In this document: one piece after another, positions 9,904 to 22,549 of the stretch
Layout: the number at the start of each line of letters is the position of its first letter
Numbering within the stretch: position 1 is the stretch's first letter
Source of the DNA: Paraescarpia echinospica
Lineage: Eukaryota; Annelida; Polychaeta; Sabellida; Siboglinidae
Length of the DNA stretch: 64,000 nt
Assembly (NCBI GenBank): GCA_020002185.1
Contig: CM034536.1
Location: 14,729,199 to 14,793,198 of the forward strand
Direction of reading: 5' to 3'
Notes under the pieces: model-generated
Seen by the model: only the letters and a program-made list of their open reading frames with translations
What the model was told of the DNA's origin: nothing
The model's database searches: none
Program-made: the position numbers and the translations under genes

Positions 9904-12900
9904 TCGACTCCCAGTCGTGTGGTGTAGCAATGGAACCAAGCCTCAGCACCATCCGAGGACTGAATACGTGCACTGATTGCGGTGCATCGTGTAGACAGAC
10001 GGCGCAAACTTTTGCCAACTGCACTATAACTAGACGACCAATCAGATACGGACACGCGTTGTCTACATGCGGCTGGCATTGACGTCTACACGGCGTCGCT
10101 TCGTGTTTTAATATCATATTTTGTACGTCTGTTGAGGTTTTTACGAAACATACATAACCCGTGTTAGCTATGAGTTGTAGTAATTAGAGTTGGGGTCAAG
10201 TACGTGTTTGTTTCTGGATCTACCTTGTATTTTAACATTTCAAATATAAATACATAGATTATGCACAAGTGCGGTCTGTCGTGCAACGTCAAATTAAAAA
10301 ACAAAGTTCTTGTATAAATATGCTCGACCAAATGCAGGTACACTCTATTAAGATTTCAAATACACGTGGTTGAATGAAAATTCACTAAACCATAAGGGCC
10401 AAATGCATAACATAACCTTTTATTTACAGATCGTTCTACTCTTCTAATATTATACGTTTAATAAAGTGTTATTGGTGTTCGTGTTAGAAGTGCTGTTTGC
10501 GTTTTGCATGTACGTAATGTGGAGACTGCACATAAATTATTGTCTGAATTTAGGTTATGCATGTGTGCATTCATACATGTCAACGATCCTAAAATGTACA
10601 TTTTTAAATAGTTCAAACACACCAAAAGCACAGGTGAACGTTCCCTTGGACAAATACGCAAAATATGAAAAAACAAATACAGCTACACTATCTTAATAGT
10701 AGCTTCTGTGAAAGTCGAAATTTACGTGTCTACATATAAATACGTATTTGATCCTCAGCTCTGGAGGAGATTTAAAACGTTACGTTACACCAATTGTGGG
10801 GTGAATTTGTTTTAATAACGAAAGGGTCGCTTTAGCCGCTGTTATTGTGAAGCTGTGATTAATCAAATATGTTAGTATTTCAAGTCACACATACACTGAT
10901 CAGCTCGATTCGACGTAGTTAGGTTGGTTGGTATTAACATTTTTCGTATTCCGCCGCTACAGTAAATTCGCCAGTATGTTTCACCAGGATTGTAGATAGT
11001 GAACAGTATAGGGGACGAATGGTGTATCATGTCCTATGCAAAAACGCTCAAAGAAGTCGAGTTAGTACTATGCATTGTGATCAAAACCCGTCAATTTGTT
11101 TACGTTGTAGCATAAACATGTACTGCAGTTATTAAATAATGCAGTACCGATCCTTCCTTAATGCGCATGCCCAGAAATAGAAGTTCGCTGTGTAAGGGAA
11201 AAGTCTTCCCTATAGTCTAGAAATATGAATCGAATAGCCGTCTTCAAGCTTTAGTATGAATAGTGGCGATGAGATGGGTGTAAATTATTATAATATTGCT
11301 CGTTGAACACCATCTGTTTGCTGTCTACCCTTGACAGATTCGTGACAGCATCCGTTACTCAAATAAAAATGTACATGGTCCTCTCTTGACGAATCCGCGG
11401 TTAGATTAATTCTTGTTAGCAAATTCGGAGTAGAATATTTCCATACACAGCGAACTTGTATTACCGAACATGAGCAGGGTCGGTACAGCATTATTTAACA
11501 ACTGCAATATTATATGCTACAGCGCCACCAAAACCGACACCTCCAAAAGACTGCGTCAATAATGGCGACGCAATACTGACCAATCACTGGCGCTATATTG
11601 TTACAGCCCGTGGCGGTTGATTTCTTGGTCCATCCCTCAACAACTGTTCGCAAACAATACTTTCTTCCATTATGTGTGCGTGTGTGATGACACACTAAAT
11701 GTACTAGCGGGGCCGAGGAAATATGCGTTGCATTATTACACACGAGATTTAATAAACATCCTAGCAGCCACTAGTGCTGCACCACGTGTGATTTGTCGGA
11801 TACTGTTACGAAAGTGGCACCACACGGCGAATGAATAAAGCAACAAATGATAATAATAACGATAATGTGATGCGTAGAAAGCATGGCGTAGCTACATATT
11901 AAGCTTGCTTTTGGCTAGAGTGTCGTTACCCGGCGATCGCTTCGTTGGCAACAAGATAGTCTGCCAAAGAAAGAGGAATCACCATGTTTCCGTCAGATGA
12001 CACCACTCGCCACACTAATTTATACGTTGCTATGTTTACGGGAATATTTTATTTCCTGTATTACAATATAAGAAAAACGATGAATATATACGTATAGTCT
12101 AATCTTCAACTACAGCGTTTTAACATCAAAGTTAAATCAACAGCTTCCGTGTCTTGATAAGGTATAATTACACGCAGTCTATCGGGTTAAACAACGCCTT
12201 TTCTTACTTGCCTTATTCGCGATAGTTAGACCACCGTTACAATTTGACCGAATGTTGCACACGCATCGATACATCTGTCCAAGGTGGACGTTGGTCATAG
12301 TATATGACGGCGTATACACAAGCAGTAATCGGTTTAATTCACCCAGTGTGTTTCCAAAAGAGTTGCACCAAACGACGGTAGTCATTCTGATTCGCCGTAC
12401 ATTGTGTTAAAAAAGTTCCGCATGCAAGCCTCGAATACCATTTCAGAACAGCACAACATTGATAATAATAACATTTGAAACATGGGCACGACAGACTACA
12501 GGACATTTAGTCTGTGTGTCAAACCATTGCAACAATACCAATAAAAGTGTAAAACGGAACATGTGTGTTCGACTGTTATATATACACTAGCATTAAAGGC
12601 CATAATTTTATCTTGTCAAAGTATTTTGTCCTGAGAACCATGTAAGTATACTTGTACATGTGTGTTATTCAATGCTATCACAAATCCGAAGCCACGTGTT
12701 TGCCAAAACATTGATAACATTGGTCTTAAACAGTGACCGGCCGCAGTGCAAACCTGGAAATGTCTGTTTTCCGGAAACGTCCGAAGGCGCAGATCGAGAC
12801 GTCACTTGTGGAATCGGTTACACGGTCGTACGGTCTACGCGGCTAAATGTTATTTCATTATAATTATATTTCAGCTGTTTTTATCATTAACAGGAATAAT

Positions 12901-13914
12901 TGATGAAGATATGTGTTGTGGGAAACAGTGGCAATTTAGGATTTGACTGGAAATTCGGTGGACATCTTCCACAAAGACGCAATTTGTCAGCAGAAATGGA
13001 ACATTTTGTATGTAAAGGACGGGATCCATGCTACGCCTATGGCGAATAACATCACTTTTGGTTCAGATCTACCGATGGATATATCTTATGAGGTGGAAGA
13101 TATGCGTCCAAATACAGTTAGATGTCAATAAATCAACAGTCCTTAAAATGACTCAAAAGAAGCGTCAAGATGCGAACGAGTACCACAACAACACCACTGG
13201 CCATTTAACCACAACAAACTCAACAGCCAGCCGTCAGTTGCCAGACTCTCACGACAGGTTCATGCCTCGGCCTGTACACGTAGCACCGCACCGACACCAG
13301 GCAATCTAGCATCAGCAGAAACAACATTAATCTCTCATATGTCATCATCACTGCCCCGAAAATATATTTGTTCATTGTATGCACCGGTCTCGGTAACAGA
13401 AGAGACACCGCTGTCAACCCACCGGCCGCCATTTTATGAGTTGTTTATACGAGCAGGGTCGTGCGCGGGGCGGCTGTCAACCAGTCAGGGCGGTCCAGGT
13501 TGGCGGCTGTTTTCCACAAGTGACGTCACATAGTCTCAGGCCGCTGTCACTCGGCAGTTTCCGTAAGACGGCAAATTTAGAGGTTCTTTTTATCTTGTAC
13601 GCTCTCAAGCGATTCATAAACATATTTTCAATAGCATCATTTGAACGTGCATATATCATTTGTTATTATGGAACACAGCATATTTTATCCCAGGATATGG
13701 CCTTTAATGCCCATCCTCCGGATGCAAAAGACGGTTTCCCAGGGTATTCATAAACACATTTGTTATAGCGTAAATTTGAAACAATTGTTCGCGTTAACGC
13801 AAGTTACATAAAACGTTCCCAAATGATCGGCGATCCCGGAACAGTCACAGAGAATATGCGTAACGTTATGAACAATCGATTTATGTTACGTACGGCACGA
13901 ATACTAAAGAACGG
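9904..13914. other. Long stretch without recognised genes
   Basis: Several open frames of 60-105 codons occur on both strands with no recognisable motif. A minus-strand frame at 13220-13432 starts ATGGCGGCC and has a hydrophobic stretch, but nothing else supports it. No large repeat was seen. Confidence 0.45.
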
Positions 13915-14075
13915 AGGGACGTTCGGACGGACGGACCGACGAACGTAGGAAAGGGGCGAGGAGAGAGGGAGGGAGGGTCGGAGGTAGGGAGGGGCGGACG
14001 GCGAGGTAGGGAGGGAGAGAGGGGAAGAAGGGGAGAGGGGGAGAGAGAGAGAGAGGGGGGGAGAGGGAGAGAGAT
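13915..14075. repeat. Purine-rich (GGGA/GA)n tract on the plus strand
   Basis: About 160 bp almost purely G and A with a few C or T, passing from GGAC-rich to (GA)n. Frames across it are low complexity. Confidence 0.8.
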
Positions 14076-16160
14076 GCATTCTTCTTAAATTGTATTAATA
14101 TTTTATGAAAACATTCTTTGGTAAATCGTTTACCTATAATAAACACGTACTGTTCGACAGAATGGAAATTCCTTTTTCCGTCCGGCTAAACAAAACATAC
14201 GGAAAGTTCAAAGTGGAGACCACACTTAGCCAGCCAATAGTTTTAAAGGTGACATGAACATAAATTTTCTATTTTAAGCACGTAAATAACATACTAACAT
14301 GATTATATTTAGACAGGTGTAATACCTGACAGGTTCCTTGGTTAATATATACCTGCAGTTTAATGTGTAAAAATCAGCCTATCTGACCGATTTCCGAATG
14401 AAGTCCCGAATGAAATAGTGTGCCTGATTGCCGCTTGGCAAAGTACTGTGACGTAATGTGTGCCACAGCCCAAATCTGTTTCACCACTGGAAACATGGAA
14501 GACACGGCGTAAGATTCTGGTGATTCGGATTTGGAGAGTTGTGTGGTAAATGTGAGGACTTGTAGGACTGTTGCCGCACACAGCGATGAACCATTGGCAA
14601 CAAACGTCACTCGGGGAAGTTGATAACATGTACGATGATGACGACGATGTAAAAAGGAATTTTTTTATAGACTTAGAATGTCGTTGTCGCCGGTAACAAA
14701 CGACAATTTCAGATTCACGGACCGAACATCGAGTGTTATTGGAAACGGACAATACATTCATGACATTATACAGAATCACACGGATTATTTTCAATGTCAA
14801 ATACAACGTCTATACGTATAAATGTACAATATTTAAAAATAATTAATAAGTTGCGCGCAACTGACAGAAGTGTGCAAGCCAGCCATTCACTAATTCAGTG
14901 ATTTCACTGACACTCACTCCAATGTCAATGACAATGTCATTGAGTGATTCAGAGACAAGGCAGCTCTATTTTTTAAAACACTAAATAATTTGGTTGGGCT
15001 GCTGCGATGATGTCATCCAGAGATAATAAAGCGACCCCATGTTCGGTAACAGGAATCTATATTCATCACAATAACCGCAGTGCAACGTGTATTTTGACAA
15101 GCGGGATCGACACGCTCGAGTCGACATTTCGCCGCTGACAGCTTCGGGAGCAGCCATTGCTTTTGTCCGACTGTTATTTGTGTATGTTCATAATCCGTAG
15201 TACACTTGTGAAATATCCAATATCTGTGTAATTAGTCACACAAATTTGCTCATCAATGGCTATATCTATCAAAATAGGTTCGAAAATGTGCTAGGTTGTT
15301 TACAAGTTACATTTTAATGTGATGATTTACGTATAAAAAAAAAATACATGATGTCAGTGCAATTATAATTGTTCAAGAACATTTCTCAAAAGACCCACAC
15401 CACGATTTTGCATACCAGCTATACATCATGATAATGCATACTGTATGATGGAACAGAATTAGATGTATTTTCAAATGTTTGTTGACTTATTTGATTACAA
15501 TAGTATTCATAGAATTGTGTAAACACAACAGCTTTTTTACTATACAATATTATATACAAGGTATTTTGTAAGTCCAATGAAGCATGCAATATTATTAGGC
15601 ATGTTGTCATTTTCCATTTCATTTACTTATTGATACATAATCATGTATGCTTGATTGCTCTCTCACAGCAAGTGTCTCCAAATTCCTATTCAGCACCATC
15701 TGATGCACAGTGTTCTATGCACAATGGAGAATGTGAAAGGGTTCACATGTAAGAGTTGAAGACGATAGTGTTTCCTCATCCCTTGATTTGATTCTGAAAT
15801 ACAAACCAACTATACATCAGTATAATAAAATAGATAACCTTATCTAGTTGTTGGTATTACTAAAATCTGAGCACACAGAGGTATACTACATAATAATTGT
15901 TGTTGGATTGAAATAAGTATCCCCTTACCGTACAATGTTGCAGTCAAGAAATACATAATTAAAATAAATATATATTAAAGGGAATAAAAACATCTATGGC
16001 TTGAATTCATGTTATATTACTTCCTGCTATCTATTTCCATGTCCACCAAGCCAAAAACAAAAACAAAATCAATGAATTAGAAATTCCACATTTAATGCTG
16101 TACATCCGGACATTTTCGAATATGCATATTTTTGGCGCGCTTTTCGGGATGCCGAGATGT
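14076..16160. other. Intergenic sequence
   Basis: No gene recognised. An imperfect inverted-repeat cluster of CACTGA/TCAGTG and TGTCATTGA-type words lies at 14885-14960. The 18-mer beginning TTAAAGGTGACATGAA at 14243 recurs inverted at 18806-18823. Confidence 0.45.
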
Positions 16161-17278
16161 GACGTCACTTATGACCCACACTCGCATCAGGCCGACCCTT
16201 TCCATGCATTCAGAGCATGTTTACAAGTATAGCTTTTGGGTCGAAACGAGCGTCAAAATGAGTTATTGTGCAATATTCCGATGAAATACAAACACTAGTC
16301 ATCATAGAGGAAACAAGCAGTTATCTTACCGTTCCACATGAATCAAATTTTATTCAAAGCAATGAATGCGAATGTGCCTACAAGTCGACTAGGTTTCGCC
16401 AAGCTTGGCTCGTTTTCAGAATAATTATATCGAATGCAACCAACGAGAGATAAACTACACCAATAAACATACATAGCAAACATATATCGTATCCAGCTAC
16501 AGAAAGTAACGTGTATAATCTCATAATATCACTAGAGTATCGATGTATGAAGAAGGAGTTGTATCATAACAACTTAAATCAATGAGAGAATTTCTGTCGA
16601 CCCTGCTAGCTCAGTTAGTAAAGGCTTTGGTTCTTTAGCATTTATTTTGCAATCGGGTGACGCCGGTTCAAACCCCACACCAAACCGTTGATTTTTTTAC
16701 ACTTTTTTTGGTTTATGTTTTCGCGAAATAATATAAACCAAATCATTTTTATACTATGATGCACTGTTTGTAAATATTTTGGTAGTAATTATTTATTCGT
16801 CACAAAAATGAAAATATGGTAATTATATATAACGCGATGTTTCTAAATTTTATTTATCCAGACAGATCACCATTTGTTTTCACATATAATTACAATATAC
16901 TACCGTACAATATATATACAATTAATAAATTATATATCCATTACATTATATTTGTTTGGATGAATAAAATTTAGAAAAATCTTTATATAATTCCCATATT
17001 TTCATTATTGCATTCGATATAATTATTCTGAAAACGAGCCCAAGCTCGGCGAAACCTAGTCGACTTGTAGGCACATTCGCATTCATTTTGTGAATAAAAT
17101 TCGATTCATGTGGAACGGTAAGATAACTGCTTGTTCCTCTATGGTGACTAGTGTTTGTATTTCAACGGAATATTGCACAATAACTCATTCTGACGCTCGT
17201 TTCGACCCAAAAGCTATACTTGTAAACATGCTCTGAATGCATGGAAAGGGTCGGCGAGTGTGGGTCATAAGTGACGTC
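16161..17278. mobile_element. 1.1-kb imperfect palindrome (foldback element) with an interrupted left arm
   Basis: The left arm 16161-16439 is the reverse complement, with few mismatches, of 17006-17278; inner arms 16808-16861 and 16953-17005 continue the same palindrome. Both ends carry GACGTCACTTATGACCCACA. The right arm is continuous across the point where the left arm is split, so 16440-16807 (about 368 bp) is a later insertion. No long coding frame is present. Such arms are typical of foldback or MITE-like DNA elements. Target duplications were not resolved, so the class is unknown. Confidence 0.8.
16599..16690 (+). ncRNA. tRNA-like Pol III promoter (SINE head or tRNA relic)
   Basis: A-box-like TAGCTCAGTTAGTAAAGG (16607-16624) and B-box GGTTCAAACCCC (16664-16675), about 40 bp apart, longer than in an intronless tRNA. 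The T-arm pairs poorly and no clean acceptor stem forms, so a functional tRNA is unlikely. It sits inside the sequence inserted in the palindrome's left arm, which suggests that the insertion is tRNA-derived. Confidence 0.5.
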
Positions 17279-18165
17279 CCGATACCACGTGATCGCCTAG
17301 CTCATTAAATTTTATTTTCCGCGGGAATCGCTACACAGACGGGTTTAAAATCAAATTTATGCTACAAATGTATTTTTCTGTATTTTTTTAGTGTTGTTAA
17401 ATGTTACATACAAGGTTAAACTGTGTGTACACATGGAAAAAGGATTTTAGCTAATGCCTTATTTTTATTTCCTTTAATAGTATTTGAAAGTTTAATTGCA
17501 GCGCAGAAAGTAACTATTCAGTGTACAGTTCTATTGCACCTTGTTATTTGTGTAATTACGACGGTGTAGTGAATATAGTCAAAACATATTCCCATAACAA
17601 TTTTACACTGAATGATGACATGCCAACCAGGTTTATTAAGAATGGTAGCTGCCAGTTCAACATAGACATTTACCGAAGGAGTCAGACGGAAAAAAACAAT
17701 ACAAAGGTGTCACGGAATTAAGCATTGCCATTGGACGCGATGTTGTGACACGTTCCACACATTTATAATATACCCACACTCCAAATATCAAACAAAACAA
17801 GAAGTAACAGTCCAAGTTATAGAAAATATAAATACTCAACGACGTGGTCAAATGTTATATTGTATACACGCTAGAAAGACATGTTCGCGAACTGCCAAGC
17901 CAGTAATTAACAACTGTCGAGCCGAGGAGATGAACGTCATTCTTTGTAGCGAAGTGCGCAGCTTCAGTTAACGAACGGTCCCTTTCCATTCGCAGATGTT
18001 CGCTCCAAAAACCGAGAGTTCATTGCTGGTATTGAAATATTCTAAGTAATTTTGTATATGGTTAACAACGTATAACATATCTATGATGTACAACTGATAA
18101 ATACAAATGAGGTGTAGCAAATAAATCGCAGCTACGCCTACGTGTTGTCACTCTTCTTGGATTTA
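17279..18165. other. Intergenic sequence
   Basis: No gene or repeat recognised in this AT-rich stretch, apart from short open frames without motifs. Confidence 0.45.
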
Positions 18166-18171
18166 GCTTAC

Positions 18172-18343
18172 CTCCACTAAAAACCAGGTCCAAGTTGCTT
18201 CGCCTTCGCTTCGGCTTCGCAGCTCGCTTCGACTTCGTTGTTTTGGGGACATTAAACTTCGTTTCTTTTTGGTGGTTCTCTTGACAATAGTCAGGATGGT
18301 GGATAATGTCACTGGTACTTGTATTATTCGAATTCACAAACTG
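18172..18343 (-). CDS. Candidate internal exon, basic protein
   Basis: Minus-strand frame bounded by a possible acceptor (GGATACAG, 18344 onward) and a good donor (GGAG|GTAAGC at 18171-18166). About 57 codons contain no stop. The peptide includes HHPDYCQENHQKETKFNVPK followed by a basic run, SKRAAKPKRRR, resembling a nuclear localisation signal, then SNLDLVFSG. The frame has an in-frame stop 5' of the acceptor and no ATG, so it would have to be internal. The acceptor lacks a strong pyrimidine tract. The CTTCG-rich composition of 18196-18235 could inflate the basic run. Not recognised. Confidence 0.27.
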
Positions 18344-18349
18344 CTGTAT

Positions 18350-20038
18350 CCTTCACGAAACAACTACTGTCAACATGATCACACTGACAAATCAAAGGCG
18401 TAGCAGATGCGATTCCAACTTTCAAGTTGCGATATCGATGGCGATCAAATTCAGTCGATTTATCTGTTTATAAACATCTCAGTTCTTGTCTTTGGTATTC
18501 GATCGAAAACAAACAACTCTTCGCCGAAGCATTTCCTTAGCTACCATCCAATATACAATGACTGGTTGTCATTAATCGAAGACAACAGTGCGGCAACCAC
18601 TGAATAACATGGACAACTTCGAACAACCGCCAGCTTCTATGACACATATGACGTCACACTCACGGAAACTCCCGAAGACAAAATTTCAGAGGCTGCGTGT
18701 GAGGAAGCATTCTCATTTGCGTGATTTTATAAAAACAATTTTTTTTTGACTACATGATTATCTTATTTTATATATATTCTATTTACTATAGCATTTATTT
18801 CAACCTGTTCATGTCACCTTTAATGCTAAAACGTTGCGACGCAACAGGTTACAAAAATAGTGCACAGACTCCGTGAGGTGGCGCAACCGTTTGTCGATCT
18901 CGCCGTCTCTTTTCGGTTAGCCTCGATTATCCCAGGTGGCAGCACTCGCTCCTCACTACTTTGCATCGCACAATGAAAATTGTTCACGTTCTACGTTTTA
19001 TTTTGTATAATTATAGTTACTTAGTAACTTAATTTTGGTATCGAAAACACGCATAAAATATAAACATTAATAATAATTATACACGCAGACCTGTGAATTA
19101 ATCCAAAACAGTGATGCCTTCTGACGACAGTGAGCAGTCCAAATACGTCTTTGAAACCAGATTCTCTTCTTGGCGAGTTCACGAAGACGAGGGGGAGTCG
19201 GTTAAGCGAGACTACTTCTCGGTAAATTCGCTTCTGTCTGGCGCTACGGAGAAGTAAACCGGTGTTGATTTTGGTCGTAATGTTAGCTTTCTTCTAAGAT
19301 CGACAATAACAACCGCATCGTTTAAACGCGCGGCCGTCAAGACTGAAATGGCCTTTATATACTTATATTCAACCAAACGTGAGTCACTCTGTCACACTAT
19401 TGACGTCATTTCGTAAACACTTCAAACGCTTTTTCATCAAATGACTTATTATGGCGGTAAGCTGGTTAGTGATCCGTTAGATGGCTAAACAAACTGCATC
19501 GATGTATTTAGCACAGCATGTACTCAGTAAGGTGGAGAAGTGTCGTTACGAGTGTTCATTGCACAACATCACCATGTAACGGTAAACGGCACCAAACTGA
19601 TAGAGGGCCTACTTTGTTCGTTGCACGCGCGTTCCAGTGAGTCAAGACAGGTGTTTGCAGTGTTGGTGTCGACGTTCCGAGAAAATCCCACCACCCACGC
19701 TTAATGCAGTCATGAGTGCACTAATTATTATAATTCGTCAGGTATGTCCACACGTTTCTGTTTGAAAGACCACCTGTTGAGCACCGACAATTCGTTTTAT
19801 AAATCGTACAAATATGTCCCCTCAATTAGCAAGGGTATAGAAAGATAAATAGGTTGCGGGAGGTAAAATGTGCTGCAAAATGTGTGTCACACCGTGGGAA
19901 AATGTTAATAATGTTTACCCTAAAAGGTTCAAGTAAGTACATAAAGAGAACTAGTTTTCAGTTGGTCAGTAGTCTTCGCCACGTTTACAACTCATCGACG
20001 CACTTTCTTTTACAAAGTGAACGCACTGAATACCTACG
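18350..20038. other. Intergenic sequence around the 19.1-kb small ORF
   Basis: Outside the small frame nothing is recognised. The inverted partner of the 14243 motif lies at 18806-18823. Confidence 0.4.
19114..19257 (+). CDS. Candidate small ORF or first exon, 47 codons
   Basis: The ATG at 19114 opens a 47-codon frame to a TAA at 19255. It begins MPSDDSEQSKYVFETRFSSW and continues with HEDEGESVKRDYFS. Composition is protein-like (acidic, few Cys, no simple repeat) and GC3 exceeds that of the flanks. A possible donor, TCG|GTAAAT at 19221, would end a first exon inside the frame. No homolog is recognised; it could equally be chance. Confidence 0.3.
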   Translation: MPSDDSEQSKYVFETRFSSWRVHEDEGESVKRDYFSVNSLLSGATEK

Positions 20039-20046
20039 GCGTGGTG

Positions 20047-20547
20047 CGATGGCGGATTAAGATATTCATGGGCCCTAAACACCCAGCAATTCCGTGGGCC
20101 TTTGTTAGGGCAAATCCAGAGATGGTTGTCTAGGGGGACCTACCCCCTCCAATTGAACCCCTTTGGAGGCTTGGTACAAAACCTTCACTAGCGCCGGCAC
20201 GAAATGAATATTGGGTGGACTGAGCCGGAGCTTCAACACGACTTCGTTGTCGGATCATGACTTCGGAAAACGGAAAGATGCTGTTGAAGACTTTTCTCCT
20301 TTGTAATGAGTTGTGTAGTGATACCTTTATAATGCATATTAATCATTCAAACATATAGACACTATTCCCAGTTTGCACAACTCATTAGACCAATGAAGTA
20401 CCAATGAAACTTATACAGTAGCCATCATTGGCCCAATCATGTCTTGCTTGCTGGATTTAGGGAATATTCAATCCACAAAAAAACGATGCTTGGTTATTTT
20501 TAGGCAGGTGACTATATAGCGCCTACTGTGCCTATTATCCGCCACTG
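20047..20547. mobile_element. Non-autonomous hAT-type DNA transposon, 501 bp
   Basis: The right end, read inward, begins CAGTGGCGGATAATAGGC and the left end begins CGATGGCGGATTAAG; the TGGCGGAT core matches the hAT terminal consensus (CAGTGGCGGA...). The element is flanked by 8-bp imperfect direct repeats, GCGTGGTG (20039-20046) and GCATGGTG (20548-20555), the length expected of hAT target duplications. There is no transposase frame inside, so it depends on a partner elsewhere. Both the ends and the target duplication have drifted slightly, implying age. Confidence 0.75.
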
Positions 20548-20555
20548 GCATGGTG

Positions 20556-22481
20556 TCTGATCATGCATTCCATCAATGCGACAATGGGTATTTTCCCTTG
20601 GAGGGTTGGTGCTTTCGAATTGCGTAGGGTGGATGATATCCACTCTCAAAATCGTCCATAGTTAGAATGTGAATCTAATCAAACTAAGCGTATACGAAAA
20701 TTATATTGGTAAGAGGCCTTGTATTTGATCAAAGCAGATACTTATCTCTTACGGCATGGGGCTAGCTTTTTCTGTTATAGAAGCTAGGCTTGGAATTTCC
20801 GCCGATGTAGTTGCTTCAGAAAAACACTTTACGTACGTTACATAGATTTCTGGGTATTTCTGGACAACACGCTGCTTGTGAGGATGTTGTAGCGTAATAA
20901 CAGACTATGGTTTGTATAAATTACGTTGCAATTAAGAAACTAATATTAATTGTAACATAAATACATTCCAGTTTTGTTACGAAATTACAGTTTTTTGGCA
21001 CTTAAGTAACTAATTGTGTTAAAGTGATATTCGAGTATGTGTTAACTTAAAGTACGAATGTGTATCAGATATTTAAAATCAGGCCGTAAATACATGTTTT
21101 TTTAGCTGGCGCGCACAACATGTTGCGTAAATGGTGGACGTAAATACAGCAATGTGTCAATCCAAATTTGGACACAGTCCCATGTTGCTGTTTAGTTTGC
21201 CAGTTGAATAAATTCATTGGCAAAATACATACTGGTAATTTGAGACCCACGGGGAAAGGAACGGAAACTTACCATTTAAAAAATATATATTGCAAGATTT
21301 GCTGATAGCTGATAGCCATAGTTGTCAACCCTATAGCGTTACGGGGGTTCTTAGGCGTGAGAAATTTCCCAGCCAGGGTTCTGAAGCCGGAGGCTGCGAA
21401 GTCCCTCACTCTTGGGCCTTTTACTAATTTAAAGAGAATTGTGAGACTTACGAAGTTATATTTTTTATTCAGAAAATAAATGTGCAGTCTGTGTCGCCCA
21501 TCTTTAACAGATGCGTACATTAATTTGCAACAGGAAATTCCATTGGTTGATGTTTTGTTGTTGCCCAATCACTGACCGCATTCCAAAAGTTGTTCGGTAA
21601 TATAAGATTATTGTATGCATTATAATTTGATTCAGTTCCAACAAGTTCGAAAGATCCAGTAACGTGACTTCTAACAAAGACCCAGAAACTGGACTGTTAC
21701 AATTACCGATGCTATCGTGTGTGATAAAAACAAATACGTTACGCGTCCCGTTTTCTAAAAAAATGACATTAGATTATAAAATATACGGACGTGATTTCAG
21801 ACCTTTGTCGTGAGACCGTAGCATTTGATGCAAGACCTCGAATCGTATGACTTGTAGGTGAACGTTGACAGGTATGAACTGCTGAAGACAAAACTTTGTA
21901 TTTATGTTCGTTCAGTTCCCATCTTCCTGATTACAACATACTAATATGGTAGATGTCGACTTCGGTGGACAGTGAATTGTTCCAGGTGTTTGGTACAACA
22001 AAACAAGTAGGGCCTATCTAAGATGTACTTCTTTCCCAAGGAAATCTCAGCAAATGTGCAGTCGTCTGGGGTCTGTGACTGCTCTCTTCAATGACCTTCA
22101 CGTGGGCGATCTATAACTGGTGGCACCGGCATGACACCACGATAGGGGGGAGCGGGGCACCATGCAAAGTAAGCACCATATTCATGGATGTCATTGGCTC
22201 ATTTTATGGTAAATGGAGCGGATGAACCAATATGTTGTTCTACGTTCTGTTGTGAACATTCTTTATCGGTTTGACCAAACTCATTTGATGTTGCTTAACG
22301 TTATAGAATTTATTAGTCTTGGAGCAGCAAAAGTAATTCTAATGGCCGATGGTTAAACTCATAATTTGCGTGATACTAGCAACTTAAATTTATTAACCCA
22401 AACTCACTTCATACTAACCAAATTATAAAATTTATTAAGTTACACAATGATAACAAGCCTTATTAATGATATAAAAAACAC
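20556..22481. other. Intergenic sequence
   Basis: No gene is supported. A 99-codon minus-strand frame at 21269-21568 has no recognisable domain. Confidence 0.45.
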
Positions 22482-22549
22482 GCGCGCGCACACACACACA
22501 CACGCACGCACACGTACACGCACGCACACACATGCACACGCACACACAC
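22482..22549. repeat. (CA)n/(CGCA)n microsatellite
   Basis: Alternating CA with CG and GCAC interruptions. The overlapping minus-strand frame is a simple-sequence artefact. Confidence 0.9.

Noticed and set aside
13220..13432. 70-codon minus-strand frame with ATGGCGGCC start and hydrophobic stretch
   Set aside because: No donor, no motif, two separate hydrophobic runs; support too weak.
16599..16690. Functional tRNA gene
   Set aside because: Box spacing and poor T-arm pairing do not allow a normal cloverleaf.
18609..18749. 46-codon plus-strand frame starting MDNFEQPPASM
   Set aside because: Ends in a poly-T-encoded Phe run; no splice site or conservation evidence.
21269..21568. 99-codon minus-strand frame
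   Set aside because: No recognisable domain and ordinary AT-rich composition.
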